From contig CAIYNX010000094.1 in the NCBI GenBank assembly GCA_903927645.1, positions 1-61,504 of the forward strand: a stretch of 61,504 nt of DNA, read 5' to 3'. Below the pieces are notes generated by a model that was given only the letters and a program-made list of their open reading frames with translations, had not been told where the DNA came from and searched no databases. The position numbers were made by a program, and so were the translations under genes. How positions within the stretch are numbered: the first letter of the stretch is position 1; every line of letters begins with the position of its first letter. Origin of the DNA: an uncultured Mucilaginibacter sp. Lineage in GTDB: Bacteria; Bacteroidota; Bacteroidia; Sphingobacteriales; Sphingobacteriaceae. Below are positions 53,449 to 61,504 of the stretch, piece after piece.

Positions 53449-55935
53449 ATGAAATTTTTAATAATACCCCTTTTTTTATTAACCTTATTTACCAACATAT
53501 TTGCCTCTCCCGAAGAAAAGGGGAAAATTACGGGTAAGGTATTGGACGCAGATACTAAAAAGCCTGTTGATTACGCAACCATAAGCATATACAAACAAGG
53601 AGTATCTTCACCCTTTAATGGCTCTGTTACTGATCCTAACGGGAATTTTAAAATTGAAAATATCAATCCTGGTGATTATACTATAACTGTAGATTTTATA
53701 GGCTACAAGCAACAAAAATTATTACATGTAATAGTTGGTGGGTCTGCTGGTAATAGTGTTTCAATAGGTACCATATATTTAAGCCCTTCGCAAAATCAAT
53801 TAAAAGAAGTTTCGATTACTGCAAATGCACCATCAGTTGAAAACAAAGTTGATAAGTTGGTATACAACCCTGCAAATGATTTGACAGCCCAGGGTGGTAC
53901 AGCTACCGATATTTTAAAAAAGGTACCCATGGTATCTGTAGATCTTGATGGCAATGTAGATTTAATGGGTAATTCAAATATTCGTTTTTTAATAAATGGA
54001 AAACCTTCTACCATTTTTGGTGCCAGTATAGCTGATGCATTGGCGTCTATACCTGCCAGTCAAATTAAAAACATAGAAGTTATAACCAATCCGGGTGCCA
54101 AATATGATGCTGAAGGTACCGGCGGAATAATAAATATAATATTAAAAGAAAGTACCATACAAGGTGTAAATGGTAATATAAACCTAACTGCAGGCACACG
54201 CCTTGAAAATGGTTCATTAAACCTAACCGCGCGAAAAGGTAATATTGGTGTAAATGCATTTTTTAATGGTAGAGGACAATTAGCAAGTACCACTATTAAT
54301 TCGAGCGATAACCACTCAACCAGTAGTTTTGAAAATACGGCTACCCACCTTACACAATATGGCAAAAGTACCTTTAGCCGTAGTGGTTATCAATCGGGTA
54401 TCAGTTTTAATTGGGATGTTTCAAAAAAAGACCAGATAACTTTGTCGTTTAATTTCAACCATTTTGGTAACCAAAACGATGGAAGTGTAAACCAAGAACA
54501 GGTACAAGAACATGTAATTGTTTATAATAATTTTTTTGAGGCAATACCCAGCTTTACCGATACAACGAGCATAAATAACTCAAACAGTAAGTTTAGCAAT
54601 AATACAGCTGATTTAAGCTTATCCTACAAAAAGACCTTTGCCAAGAAAGACCAAGAATTGGATATTTTATTGGATTATAGTAATGGAAATAGTACCAATA
54701 ACTATTCACAGCTACAGAATTTTACCAATGTGATACAAACTCCTATTGGTTCGATTGGAAACAACCCTGGTACAGATAAGGAGGCGGAGTTTTCAATAGA
54801 TTATACCCAGCCATTTACCGATAATTTTATTATTGAAACTGGTACCAAGTTAGGTGTGGAGAATTTAAACAATTCAGTGGTTACACAAACATTGGTAAAT
54901 AGTGTTTTTACTGCAAATCCATCTCAAAGCTATTCATTTAACTATAAGCGAAATATATTCGCTTATTATTTATCCACATCGTTCTCCGTTTTTCATAATT
55001 TTATTAATGGGAAAGCAGGTTTAAGGTATGAATTCACCAGTTCAACAACTGATTATCCGAACACATTGTTACCATCTTACGGGATATTTGCCCCTTCCTA
55101 CGTTTTATCGCACAAATTTGATAAAACGCAAAGCATAAAGTTTAGTTATTCATACAGGCTTCAACGGCCAGAATACAGGGAATTGAACCCGTTTTACAAT
55201 ATTAGCGATCCTCATAACATTTCTACAGGCGATCCCAACTTGAAACCTGAATTAGGCCATAATTATGAACTAGGATATAATCACTCGTTTGATAAAGGTG
55301 CTAATATTTATGTAGCCGTTTTCTACCGTTATAATACCAACGATTTACAATCAATTATTACTCCATTTGATACTTTGAGGATTGGAAATACAGTATACAC
55401 CAACGGATATTTAAATAAAAGCGCGAATATTGGTCAAGAGGTAGATGAAGGTGTTAATTTATATGGGTCTTTACCTGTAGGTGGTAAGTTAAGTTTTAGA
55501 TCGAATATGTTTTTTGCTGATAGAATTACTACCAACCCGGGTAGTCCGCAAGTTAGTGGGTTTATTTATAGAATAAACCTAAACACCGCCTACGAATTTA
55601 CCAAAGATTTAGCTGCTGAATTTTTTATAAATTATAGGTCATCACAAAGAACAATTCAAGGAACCAACCCGGCTTTTTATTTTTATGATATTGCAGTACG
55701 GAAACAGTTTATGAATAAAAAACTTAGTTTAGGCTTAACTGCTACAAATTTATTTAATAAATATATCAATTTTAATTCAACAGCTAGCGGTCCTAATTTT
55801 TACCAAACAAGTTTAAGGCAAGTGCCAAGACAATCATTCGGTATAAATTTAAATTACAAATTTGGTAAACTTGAATTTAAAAAGGAGCGTGAAAAGCAGG
55901 ACAATAATATTCCTGATGAAGGTGGTGGCAAATAG
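53449..55935 (+). CDS. Outer-membrane TonB-dependent receptor-like protein
   Basis: 828 residues from the ATG at 53449; an in-frame GTG four codons upstream is less likely given the signal peptide KFLIIPLFLLTLFTNIFA. Domain order: carboxypeptidase-regulatory-like (GKITGKVLDADTKKPVDYATISIY...GYKQQKLLHVIV, about 25-105), TonB plug (DKLVYNPANDLTAQGGTATDILKKVPMVSVD...IKNIEVITNPGAKYDAEGTGGIINI, 135-235), then an OMP_b-brl_3-type barrel to the end (GLRYEFTSSTTDYP, FSYSYRLQRPEYRELNPFYN, YELGYNHSFDKG). No anti-sigma or SusD partner is adjacent, so the cargo is unknown. The last 20 residues (KLEFKKEREKQDNNIPDEGGGK) are a charged tail past the final strand. Confidence 0.9.
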   Translation: MKFLIIPLFLLTLFTNIFASPEEKGKITGKVLDADTKKPVDYATISIYKQGVSSPFNGSVTDPNGNFKIENINPGDYTITVDFIGYKQQKLLHVIVGGSAGNSVSIGTIYLSPSQNQLKEVSITANAPSVENKVDKLVYNPANDLTAQGGTATDILKKVPMVSVDLDGNVDLMGNSNIRFLINGKPSTIFGASIADALASIPASQIKNIEVITNPGAKYDAEGTGGIINIILKESTIQGVNGNINLTAGTRLENGSLNLTARKGNIGVNAFFNGRGQLASTTINSSDNHSTSSFENTATHLTQYGKSTFSRSGYQSGISFNWDVSKKDQITLSFNFNHFGNQNDGSVNQEQVQEHVIVYNNFFEAIPSFTDTTSINNSNSKFSNNTADLSLSYKKTFAKKDQELDILLDYSNGNSTNNYSQLQNFTNVIQTPIGSIGNNPGTDKEAEFSIDYTQPFTDNFIIETGTKLGVENLNNSVVTQTLVNSVFTANPSQSYSFNYKRNIFAYYLSTSFSVFHNFINGKAGLRYEFTSSTTDYPNTLLPSYGIFAPSYVLSHKFDKTQSIKFSYSYRLQRPEYRELNPFYNISDPHNISTGDPNLKPELGHNYELGYNHSFDKGANIYVAVFYRYNTNDLQSIITPFDTLRIGNTVYTNGYLNKSANIGQEVDEGVNLYGSLPVGGKLSFRSNMFFADRITTNPGSPQVSGFIYRINLNTAYEFTKDLAAEFFINYRSSQRTIQGTNPAFYFYDIAVRKQFMNKKLSLGLTATNLFNKYINFNSTASGPNFYQTSLRQVPRQSFGINLNYKFGKLEFKKEREKQDNNIPDEGGGK

Positions 55936-56008
55936 AATAATCTAGTTTTAATCAATTTTTACATCCTAAAATAGACTTAATAGCGTAAATTGTCCCGAAA
56001 TTAATAGC

Positions 56009-57163
56009 GTGCATAATAAAGCTGATTATATTAAAAGTGCCATACAATATCGAATAGCCTGTGCTATATTTTACTTCATCTCGGGCTTTGGGTATGCTAC
56101 CTGGGCCTCTCGAATTCCAACCATTAAGCAACAACTTCATTTAAATGATGCCCAATTGGGTACAGTGTTATTTGCCTTACCGGTAGGTTTAATGCTTACA
56201 ATGCCAATAACAAGCAAATTATTAATGCATTATAGCAGCAGGATTATTATGTTAATTGGCTCGTTGGTGCTTACCGTTGTATTAATAATGATTGGTATAA
56301 CCAATAATATTTGGCAACTCATTATTATACTTTTTTGTTTCGGTTCGGCACGTAATCTCCTTACACTATCAATAAATACCCAGGGTGTTGCGGTGCAAAA
56401 TCTTTATATAAAATCAATTATGGCAACCTTTCATGGCATTTGGAGCATGGCTGGTTTTGCCGGAGCTGCCTTTGGTTTGTTAATGGTTTATTTTAATATA
56501 AATCCATTTTGGCATTTTTTATTAGTTGGTGTTGTATTAACAATAATTACTTTTTTAACTATCAATCAAACCTATTACCAGCAGCCATTACCTGATAACC
56601 GTAAACCTGTTTTTTCATTGCCAGATAAGTATTTGATTAAATACTCATTTATTTGCTTTGCTTGCATGGCCTGCGAAAATACAATGTATGATTGGAGTGC
56701 CTTATATTTCCAAAAGGTGGTTAACCCTGATAAGACAATGGCTACTGCTGCCTTTGTAATCTACCTAATAGCTATGACGAGCGGTCGATTTTTTGGTGAT
56801 AAACTGGTTTCTAAAGTTGGAATTAAACCCGTATTAAGATTTAGTGGTTTATTTATTTTTTCGGGCCTGATGCTTTCAGTTTTATTACCATATGTTTTTC
56901 CCGTAATAGTAGGATTTATCATGGTTGGTTTAGGTGTATCATGTATAGTGCCAATGGTATTTAGTTTGGCAGGAAAATCAGACAAAATGAACAGCTCATC
57001 TGCTTTAGCTTCTATTTCAACTATTGGGTATTTGGGTTTTGTTTTAATACCACCTTTTGTAGGCTATATTTCACAATTGGTAAGCTTACGATTGTCATTT
57101 GGGATAATAGCCTTTTTTGGTATTATTATTATGTGGTTGGTATTAAAAATAAAGGACCAATAA
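56009..57163 (+). CDS. MFS transporter (YbjJ-like)
   Basis: 384 residues with 12 predicted helices. The start is a GTG; I find no ATG in a plausible place. The opening SRIPTIKQQLHLNDAQLGTVLFALPVGLMLTMPITSKL matches YbjJ-type MFS members, and GAFxG-type motifs recur in the second half (MTSGRFFGDKLVSKVGIKPVLRFSGL). FACMACENTMYDWSALYFQKVV near 215 is typical of this subgroup. Substrate unknown. Confidence 0.8.
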   Translation: MHNKADYIKSAIQYRIACAIFYFISGFGYATWASRIPTIKQQLHLNDAQLGTVLFALPVGLMLTMPITSKLLMHYSSRIIMLIGSLVLTVVLIMIGITNNIWQLIIILFCFGSARNLLTLSINTQGVAVQNLYIKSIMATFHGIWSMAGFAGAAFGLLMVYFNINPFWHFLLVGVVLTIITFLTINQTYYQQPLPDNRKPVFSLPDKYLIKYSFICFACMACENTMYDWSALYFQKVVNPDKTMATAAFVIYLIAMTSGRFFGDKLVSKVGIKPVLRFSGLFIFSGLMLSVLLPYVFPVIVGFIMVGLGVSCIVPMVFSLAGKSDKMNSSSALASISTIGYLGFVLIPPFVGYISQLVSLRLSFGIIAFFGIIIMWLVLKIKDQ

Positions 57164-57191
57164 AATTTTAATGTTAATATAATATAAAATA

Positions 57192-57230
57192 TATGTTAAT
57201 TAAATTAAAATATCGTGTGTAATTAACATA
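57192..57230. repeat. Inverted repeat in the spacer after the MFS gene
   Basis: Perfect ten-base arms TATGTTAATT (57192-57201) and AATTAACATA (57221-57230) have a 19-base loop. TGTTAAT also occurs near 57172 and 57254, giving four copies in about 90 bases. It may be an operator for the small downstream gene or the MFS transcript's 3' hairpin. Confidence 0.4.
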
Positions 57231-57280
57231 AATATAATCTAAAATTATTAATTTGTTAATGTATGTTTGCGCTAATGGTT

Positions 57281-57517
57281 ATGAAAAACTTGCCAACATA
57301 TGTGATTGTTGAATTACTCATTCGTTTAGAACCGATTAATAAACAAATAGGTAATTATAGAATCCATTCTATTTACGGAGATGGTGTAATAGTTAAAACA
57401 TCAGGTGGAACTATTGAATTCTCAAAAGCCTTGGTTATGGACCAATTCAATTCGCCCGAATTGATTACTGATGAGATGTTGGCAGAAGTAGCCAAAACCT
57501 TTATGGCTATTCCTTGA
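57281..57517 (+). CDS. Small protein of unknown function
   Basis: 78 residues from the ATG at 57281. The frame is also open from ATGs at 57263 and 57275. I chose the later start because TATGTTTG at 57262-57269, an exact -7 element, overlaps the first ATG. If that element is used, the first ATG is not transcribed. The protein (KNLPTYVIVELLIRLEPINKQIGNYRIHSIYGDGVIVKTSGGTIEFSKALV...) has a small beta-barrel look in the middle and a helical tail. No family recognised. Coding confidence is moderate. Confidence 0.5.
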   Translation: MKNLPTYVIVELLIRLEPINKQIGNYRIHSIYGDGVIVKTSGGTIEFSKALVMDQFNSPELITDEMLAEVAKTFMAIP

Positions 57518-57719
57518 TTAATTATTTGATTGTTCAATCAACTGTTTATAAATCAAAATAAATTTGTTTTTTCAATTATTTTAGGTAAATTTATTCAACC
57601 AATAAATAAACTACTCTTTTTGAGGCCTTTATATGAATTAGTTTTTCAATTGAATACTAATTTAGTTTAATGGTTTTTTTAAGAGTTTATACAATCACAA
57701 CCCTATAAACTATAAAATC
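57518..57719. other. Spacer before the intact MG2/plug gene
   Basis: About 200 AT-rich bases. I see no coding frame and no exact -7 element. It should contain the promoter of the gene at 57720. Confidence 0.4.
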
Positions 57720-60194
57720 ATGAAAGGTAAATTTTATTTAATTTTTACATTTTTATTATTCGGCATATTATCCCGGGCATTCGCCCAATCCGATAATCTG
57801 ATAGCAAATAAAGCAGTATCAGCTTTAAAAGATTTTGTTGTAGAACATCCTATTGAGAAGGCTTATTTGCATCTTGACCATCCTTATCCTTACTATGTTG
57901 CTGGCGAATCCATTTTTTTTAAAGCTTATGTAACAATGGGGCAAATAAATTTGCCATCAAATATTAGCAGTATTTTGAATGTTGAATTATTGGATAAAAA
58001 GGATAGTTTACTTCAAGCGGTTAAAATAGAATTAACAAACGGCGTAGGGTGGGGTGATTTTTTATTGCCAGAAAACTTACAAAGAGGTACCTATAGAATT
58101 CGTGCATTTACAAATTGGATGAGAAATGAAAGTGACCCCAATTTTTTTGAGAAGTATATTTCCGTTAGTTCTTCTCATAGCACCGGCCTTGTGAGTAATG
58201 TAATTGAAAAGACGGGGAAACCTAATTTACAGTTTTTTCCGGAAGGAGGTAATCTTGTTGTTGACATTGAATCAAAATTGGGCATTAAGGCTATTGGTAG
58301 TAACGGGTTAGGCATAAATTATAAAGGTGTTATCATAGATAATTTTGATAAGGAGGTTGCAAAATTTTCATCAACACATTTAGGCATGGGTATTACAAAG
58401 TTTACACCCGAATCAGGAAGAATATACAAAGCTAAAGTAGTTTTCGAAAATGGTTATCAAGAGCTTTTAGACCTCCCGAAGGTGCAAAATGAAGGCATTA
58501 CTCTGGCAATAAATACAAATGATACTAATAAAATAGCTATTGAAATTAAGGCTAATAGGGCTTTTTACAAGAAAAATTTAAATAAGGGCTTGAGTTTAAT
58601 TATTTATAATGGTGGATTAATAAAAACAGTAAATACAAAACTTGATAATTCAGTTTTGGGTCTTGATTTGCCAACCAGTAACCTTAAAACTGGTATTTTA
58701 CAAGCTACATTATTTACAGAAACCGGCGAGCCAATATGCGAGCGACTGGTTTTTGTTAAAAAGAACAATGTACTAAAGCTTTCAATAGCAAGTGATAAAG
58801 AGTTTTATAAAAAAAGGGAAAAAGTTTCCTTTGATTTAGAGGTAAAAAACAAAGATGGTAACTCAACAAAAGGATCTTATTCTGTTTCTGTTATAGATGA
58901 AAGCAAAGTGTTGGTTGATGAAAATTCTGAGATAACTAACTTGTCATATTTACTTCTATCGTCTGATTTAAGAGGATATATAGAAAAGCCTAACTATTAT
59001 TTTGCAAATAATGATAATAATGCCAGAACAAGTTTAGATGCTTTAATGCTTACACAAGGGTACAGGCAATTTGTGTGGAAGGAGTTATTAGACGATAAAA
59101 TTAATCTTGTTAAATCATTTAATCCCGAAAAATCTGTAAATATAGCAGGATACTTAAAAAACAAAATGGGTGAACCTGTTAAACAAAGTAAAGTAATGCT
59201 TATAAATAAATTAGGTGGAATTCCATTAGAACAAATTACTGACGACAACGGAAAGTTCAATTTTAAAGATATTGTTTTTTATACCGGAAATAATTTCATT
59301 TTAAAAACAGCTTCATCAAATGGTAAAAACCAAGTGGTGCTTAACTTGGATTCCAACTATTATGGGCCAAAAAAAGCTCCTATTTCGGTAATGGGTTCAG
59401 GATATGATTTGAATGCTGATATTTTGGCACCAACCTTTGTTAGTCAGCCAACTAGTGCTAATTTAACAAATGACAAGAGCGTAAATTTAGCAACCGAATC
59501 TAATTTTGTTAAAAAAGTACCTGTAATAAAAAATGAAATTCGATCCTCAAAACTTGGTGGTTCAGGCGGTGCCGATCAGGTTATTTTAGCCAACCAAATT
59601 CTACCAAGTTCTTCTTTATCAGCCAGTTTAAGTGGTATTGCAAGAGGCGTAAATTTTGTGGATGGGCAACCATTTTTAACTGGTTTTGAAAAACCAACAA
59701 ATGATGGTTATGCAAAAGCAAGTCCTATGTTACTTATTTTGGATGGAACTTATGTAAGTGATTTAAATATTGTTTCGCCGAGTGATGTTGAATCAATTGA
59801 AATTTTAAAGGGAGCCAATGCAGGCATTTATGGTATAAATGGCGCTGATGGGGTTATGGTAATAAATACTAAAATAACCAGTGAGGTAGTAAAAAGTTTA
59901 GCTTCAAAAGGATTTGAAATGTCGCCAGGTATCTTTTCAATTTCCCCTAAAGGAATTTATAAAGCTAAAGTATTTTATTCGCCTAAATATGATCAGAATG
60001 CTTTACCTAATTCTGAACCTGATTTACGTACTACAGTTTACTGGCAACCAAATTTAGTAACCGACGAGAATGGTAAAAATACTATAAGTTATTGTAACGC
60101 TGATGGCGTAGGTACCTATAGAGTTGTTGTTGAAGGTATTGATGTTGACGGAAATTTAGGTAGACTGATTTATAGATACAAAGTAGTAAATTAG
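57720..60194 (+). CDS. Secreted MG2 / TonB-plug-domain protein (intact single unit)
   Basis: 824 residues. The signal peptide (GKFYLIFTFLLFGILSRAFAQ) is followed by an MG2-like domain (EKAYLHLDHPYPYYVAGESIFFKAY, about 45-150), the LQFFPEGGNLVVDI domain, a beta-rich middle with SVIDESKVLVDENSEI and DLRGYIEKPNYYFANN, and a carboxypeptidase-regulatory-like fold near 480-530. The plug-like domain (GGSGGADQVILANQ...MLLILDGTYVSD...IEILKGANAGIYGINGADGVMVI) spans about 610-720, and the end is GTYRVVVEGIDVDGNLGRLIYRYKVVN. It is the closest counterpart of unit 1 of the gene at 1587-4691 and serves as the reference for where such units normally stop. No barrel is present. Its stop codon directly abuts that of the convergent gene. 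Confidence 0.85.
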   Translation: MKGKFYLIFTFLLFGILSRAFAQSDNLIANKAVSALKDFVVEHPIEKAYLHLDHPYPYYVAGESIFFKAYVTMGQINLPSNISSILNVELLDKKDSLLQAVKIELTNGVGWGDFLLPENLQRGTYRIRAFTNWMRNESDPNFFEKYISVSSSHSTGLVSNVIEKTGKPNLQFFPEGGNLVVDIESKLGIKAIGSNGLGINYKGVIIDNFDKEVAKFSSTHLGMGITKFTPESGRIYKAKVVFENGYQELLDLPKVQNEGITLAINTNDTNKIAIEIKANRAFYKKNLNKGLSLIIYNGGLIKTVNTKLDNSVLGLDLPTSNLKTGILQATLFTETGEPICERLVFVKKNNVLKLSIASDKEFYKKREKVSFDLEVKNKDGNSTKGSYSVSVIDESKVLVDENSEITNLSYLLLSSDLRGYIEKPNYYFANNDNNARTSLDALMLTQGYRQFVWKELLDDKINLVKSFNPEKSVNIAGYLKNKMGEPVKQSKVMLINKLGGIPLEQITDDNGKFNFKDIVFYTGNNFILKTASSNGKNQVVLNLDSNYYGPKKAPISVMGSGYDLNADILAPTFVSQPTSANLTNDKSVNLATESNFVKKVPVIKNEIRSSKLGGSGGADQVILANQILPSSSLSASLSGIARGVNFVDGQPFLTGFEKPTNDGYAKASPMLLILDGTYVSDLNIVSPSDVESIEILKGANAGIYGINGADGVMVINTKITSEVVKSLASKGFEMSPGIFSISPKGIYKAKVFYSPKYDQNALPNSEPDLRTTVYWQPNLVTDENGKNTISYCNADGVGTYRVVVEGIDVDGNLGRLIYRYKVVN

Positions 60195-60959
60195 TTAAAA
60201 TAGCCGGCCTAAAATTATTTTAAAAATACCTTTATCAGTGCTGTTGGTAAATCCAAAACCATAACCTGCATTAAACTCCCATTTGGGTGCCAAATCAAGG
60301 TCGGTTGCTATGAATAATTGGTGTTGCTGTTGTTGGTAGGGGTCATAATGAAAAAATGGCCCTGTACTTCCGTAATATTCTAATCCGAGGGCAATTTTTT
60401 TTGTTAGGTCATAGCTTCCCTTTATATTGGGCGAAAAAATCATACCACGGTTGGCGTCGGGTCCGGCAAAACTTTGATCTAATACAGGGTTAAAGGCTAA
60501 GTATAGTCCACCAATCTTTTTGTCAATAATAGGTCTTATTTCTAAAGTAGCAGTATTGGCAGAATATTCTGCTTTTTGAAATCCAAACTCTGCCGAAAGG
60601 CTTAAACCAACCGGCCAATGTAGGCTTTCGGGTACAGCTACGCGTGGCCGGATGTGTGAGCCTACATAGGCAGTACGGCCATTGTTGCCTAGGGTATTAA
60701 AAAAATAGAACCCAGTTTCAAACCAATCATTCCATCCATGTGTAATTTCTATGGTTTCATGAAAAACATGGTTGGTAGGTAATTCTCCATCCGAAACTTG
60801 TTTTGTTCCCTCAGAGGTGAAATTACTATGAAGTTCCAGCATGGTATGATTTGCTTTTACTGTTTCGGCGCCATAAACCTGTATTTCATAATTATCCTGA
60901 GCTTTTAAGCTAGCAATTATTAAAGTAAATAAAACACTAAAAATTATTTTTTTATTCAT
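60195..60959 (-). CDS. Outer-membrane beta-barrel-like exported protein
   Basis: 254 residues from the ATG at 60959; upstream in-frame starts (61031, and an ATG in between) would precede the signal peptide NKKIIFSVLFTLIIASLKAQ without reason. The mature part is made of alternating beta-strands: ANHTMLELHSNFTSEG, FETGFYFFNTLGN, GLSLSAEFGFQKAEYSANTATLEIRPIIDKKIGGLYLAFNPVLDQSF, KIALGLEYYGSTGPFFHYDPYQQQQHQLFIATDLDL and WEFNAGYGFGFTNSTDKGIFKIILGRLF. It ends in a terminal phenylalanine, as barrel proteins do. Function unknown. Convergent with the MG2/plug gene, stop to stop. Confidence 0.7.
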   Translation of the reverse strand: MNKKIIFSVLFTLIIASLKAQDNYEIQVYGAETVKANHTMLELHSNFTSEGTKQVSDGELPTNHVFHETIEITHGWNDWFETGFYFFNTLGNNGRTAYVGSHIRPRVAVPESLHWPVGLSLSAEFGFQKAEYSANTATLEIRPIIDKKIGGLYLAFNPVLDQSFAGPDANRGMIFSPNIKGSYDLTKKIALGLEYYGSTGPFFHYDPYQQQQHQLFIATDLDLAPKWEFNAGYGFGFTNSTDKGIFKIILGRLF

Positions 60960-61078
60960 CCTGGCTTTTAATTGAAATAAAAATAGGTTCATATTTTGAT
61001 TAAATTCTGTATTTAGTATTATTGATGCCATTTATCCTAATTAAAGGAGGTATTATAGCTTTGCCATTAAGTTTGTAA

Positions 61079-61504
61079 TTATTTATAAATCAAATATACA
61101 TGGTCTAAAACCTCATCTCTTGTTGTATGGTTTATAAACTTTGGCAAAATATTTTCTTGTGGATAATTCAAAAATGATCTAATTATTTTATAATGAATAT
61201 GTTCTTTATTGAAATAATTTATGGTTTTTTGATTTATATAATATATTTTAAAATTTGAGCCTTTCGTATTATTAAAAGATTTGACTGAAAGTATTTGAAT
61301 AGGCTTTTTGCAATAAAACTGAAACATATTATTTTCAGCGTTTAAAGAATAAATATCAAATTTGGTAAAAGGTTTCAAATTAACATAGTTTGCCGCAGCT
61401 AATTGTCCATTGTAATTTGCAACTTCTCTGAAAAATACATTATTAAGGTAAAAACCTAGAAATACGGCCATTGTTGTTGTAAAAAGAAAAACTTTTTTGA
61501 ATAA
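61079..61504 (-). CDS. 3' part of a probable membrane glycosyltransferase (cut by the window)
   Basis: The frame is open from the right window edge, so only about 141 C-terminal codons are seen. The part at 61472-61504 plus the next residues (LFKKVFLFTTTMAVFLGFYL) is a membrane helix, and an ATG at 61471 lies within it, so that ATG is not the start. After it comes a soluble region (NVFFREVANYNGQLAAANYVN...FDIYSLNAENNMFQFYCKKPIQIL) of the kind found at the C-terminus of ArnT/PMT-like multi-pass glycosyltransferases. Family assignment is tentative. Confidence 0.5.
   Translation of the reverse strand, partial: LFKKVFLFTTTMAVFLGFYLNNVFFREVANYNGQLAAANYVNLKPFTKFDIYSLNAENNMFQFYCKKPIQILSVKSFNNTKGSNFKIYYINQKTINYFNKEHIHYKIIRSFLNYPQENILPKFINHTTRDEVLDHVYLIYK

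Noticed and set aside
1..61504. tRNA, rRNA, CRISPR array, prophage or insertion sequence
   Set aside because: I looked for cloverleaf-like segments, regular spaced repeats, integrase or transposase motifs and found none.

Overview
The window is AT-rich chromosomal DNA of a Bacteroidota bacterium, most likely from the Sphingobacteriia/Pedobacter-Mucilaginibacter side of the phylum. Three things point there. Some promoters match TAnnTTTG, the phylum's -7 element. Most start codons lack a Shine-Dalgarno sequence. The families are typical of the phylum: TonB-plug/MG2 secreted proteins, an OMP_b-brl_3-type TonB receptor, an L-lysine 6-aminotransferase of the LAT family, and many exported proteins with short 'FAQ/KAQ' signal-peptide ends. 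I see no tRNA or rRNA gene, CRISPR array, phage module or insertion sequence. Most of the window is core metabolism and information processing in short operons.

Layout. 1-4691 (minus): a giant secreted MG2/TonB-plug gene, a head-to-tail fusion of two paralogous units, interrupted in its second unit by a single in-frame TAA at 1587-1589; the reading frame then continues to the window edge. 5177-9396 (minus): a small winged-helix-like protein, lysine 6-aminotransferase, an ACC-deaminase/D-cysteine-desulfhydrase-family enzyme and an outer-membrane-type protein. 9643-14927: RluD, a PabC-like class IV aminotransferase, a ricin-like secreted protein, a Cys/Met-metabolism PLP enzyme, Dtd and a MazG-like hydrolase. 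14924-24540 (minus): ComB, GcvT, a GT4-type glycosyltransferase, RNase HII, a GAF-SpoIIE phosphatase, an orphan OppC-type permease, a GT2 enzyme overlapping a flippase-like protein, and a dienelactone hydrolase. 24669-37711: a DUF2007-like membrane protein, an SNF2 helicase, DapF, DegP/HtrA, a Bcr/CflA efflux pump, a GntP permease, DnaX, and a three-gene operon (exported protein, aldo/keto reductase, highly acidic protein). 37780-38983: rpsF-rpsR-rplI with a clear promoter, a 5' hairpin and a strong terminator. 39010-43640: MtgA, DUF72, and argH-ywbE-DUF1345. 43732-52199 (minus): two-component regulator, TolC, adaptor, RND pump and YncE-like beta-propeller in one run. 52432-61504: lipoprotein, half-size EamA transporter, TonB receptor, MFS transporter, a small unknown gene, a second and intact MG2/TonB-plug paralog, an outer-membrane-type protein and the 3' end of a probable membrane glycosyltransferase.

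The least ordinary signals are as follows. The fused MG2/plug gene carries a nonsense codon and has an intact paralog near the other end of the window. The sensor kinase of the efflux operon has a histidine-rich periplasmic stretch. rpsR and rplI each carry AGGAGG in a lineage that otherwise hardly uses Shine-Dalgarno sequences. Two -7 elements sit only 5-6 bases before rluD and gcvT, suggesting leaderless transcripts. An inverted-repeat element of TGAGTAG units lies between comB and gcvT. I do not see a clear new multi-gene system; these are leads, not established systems.
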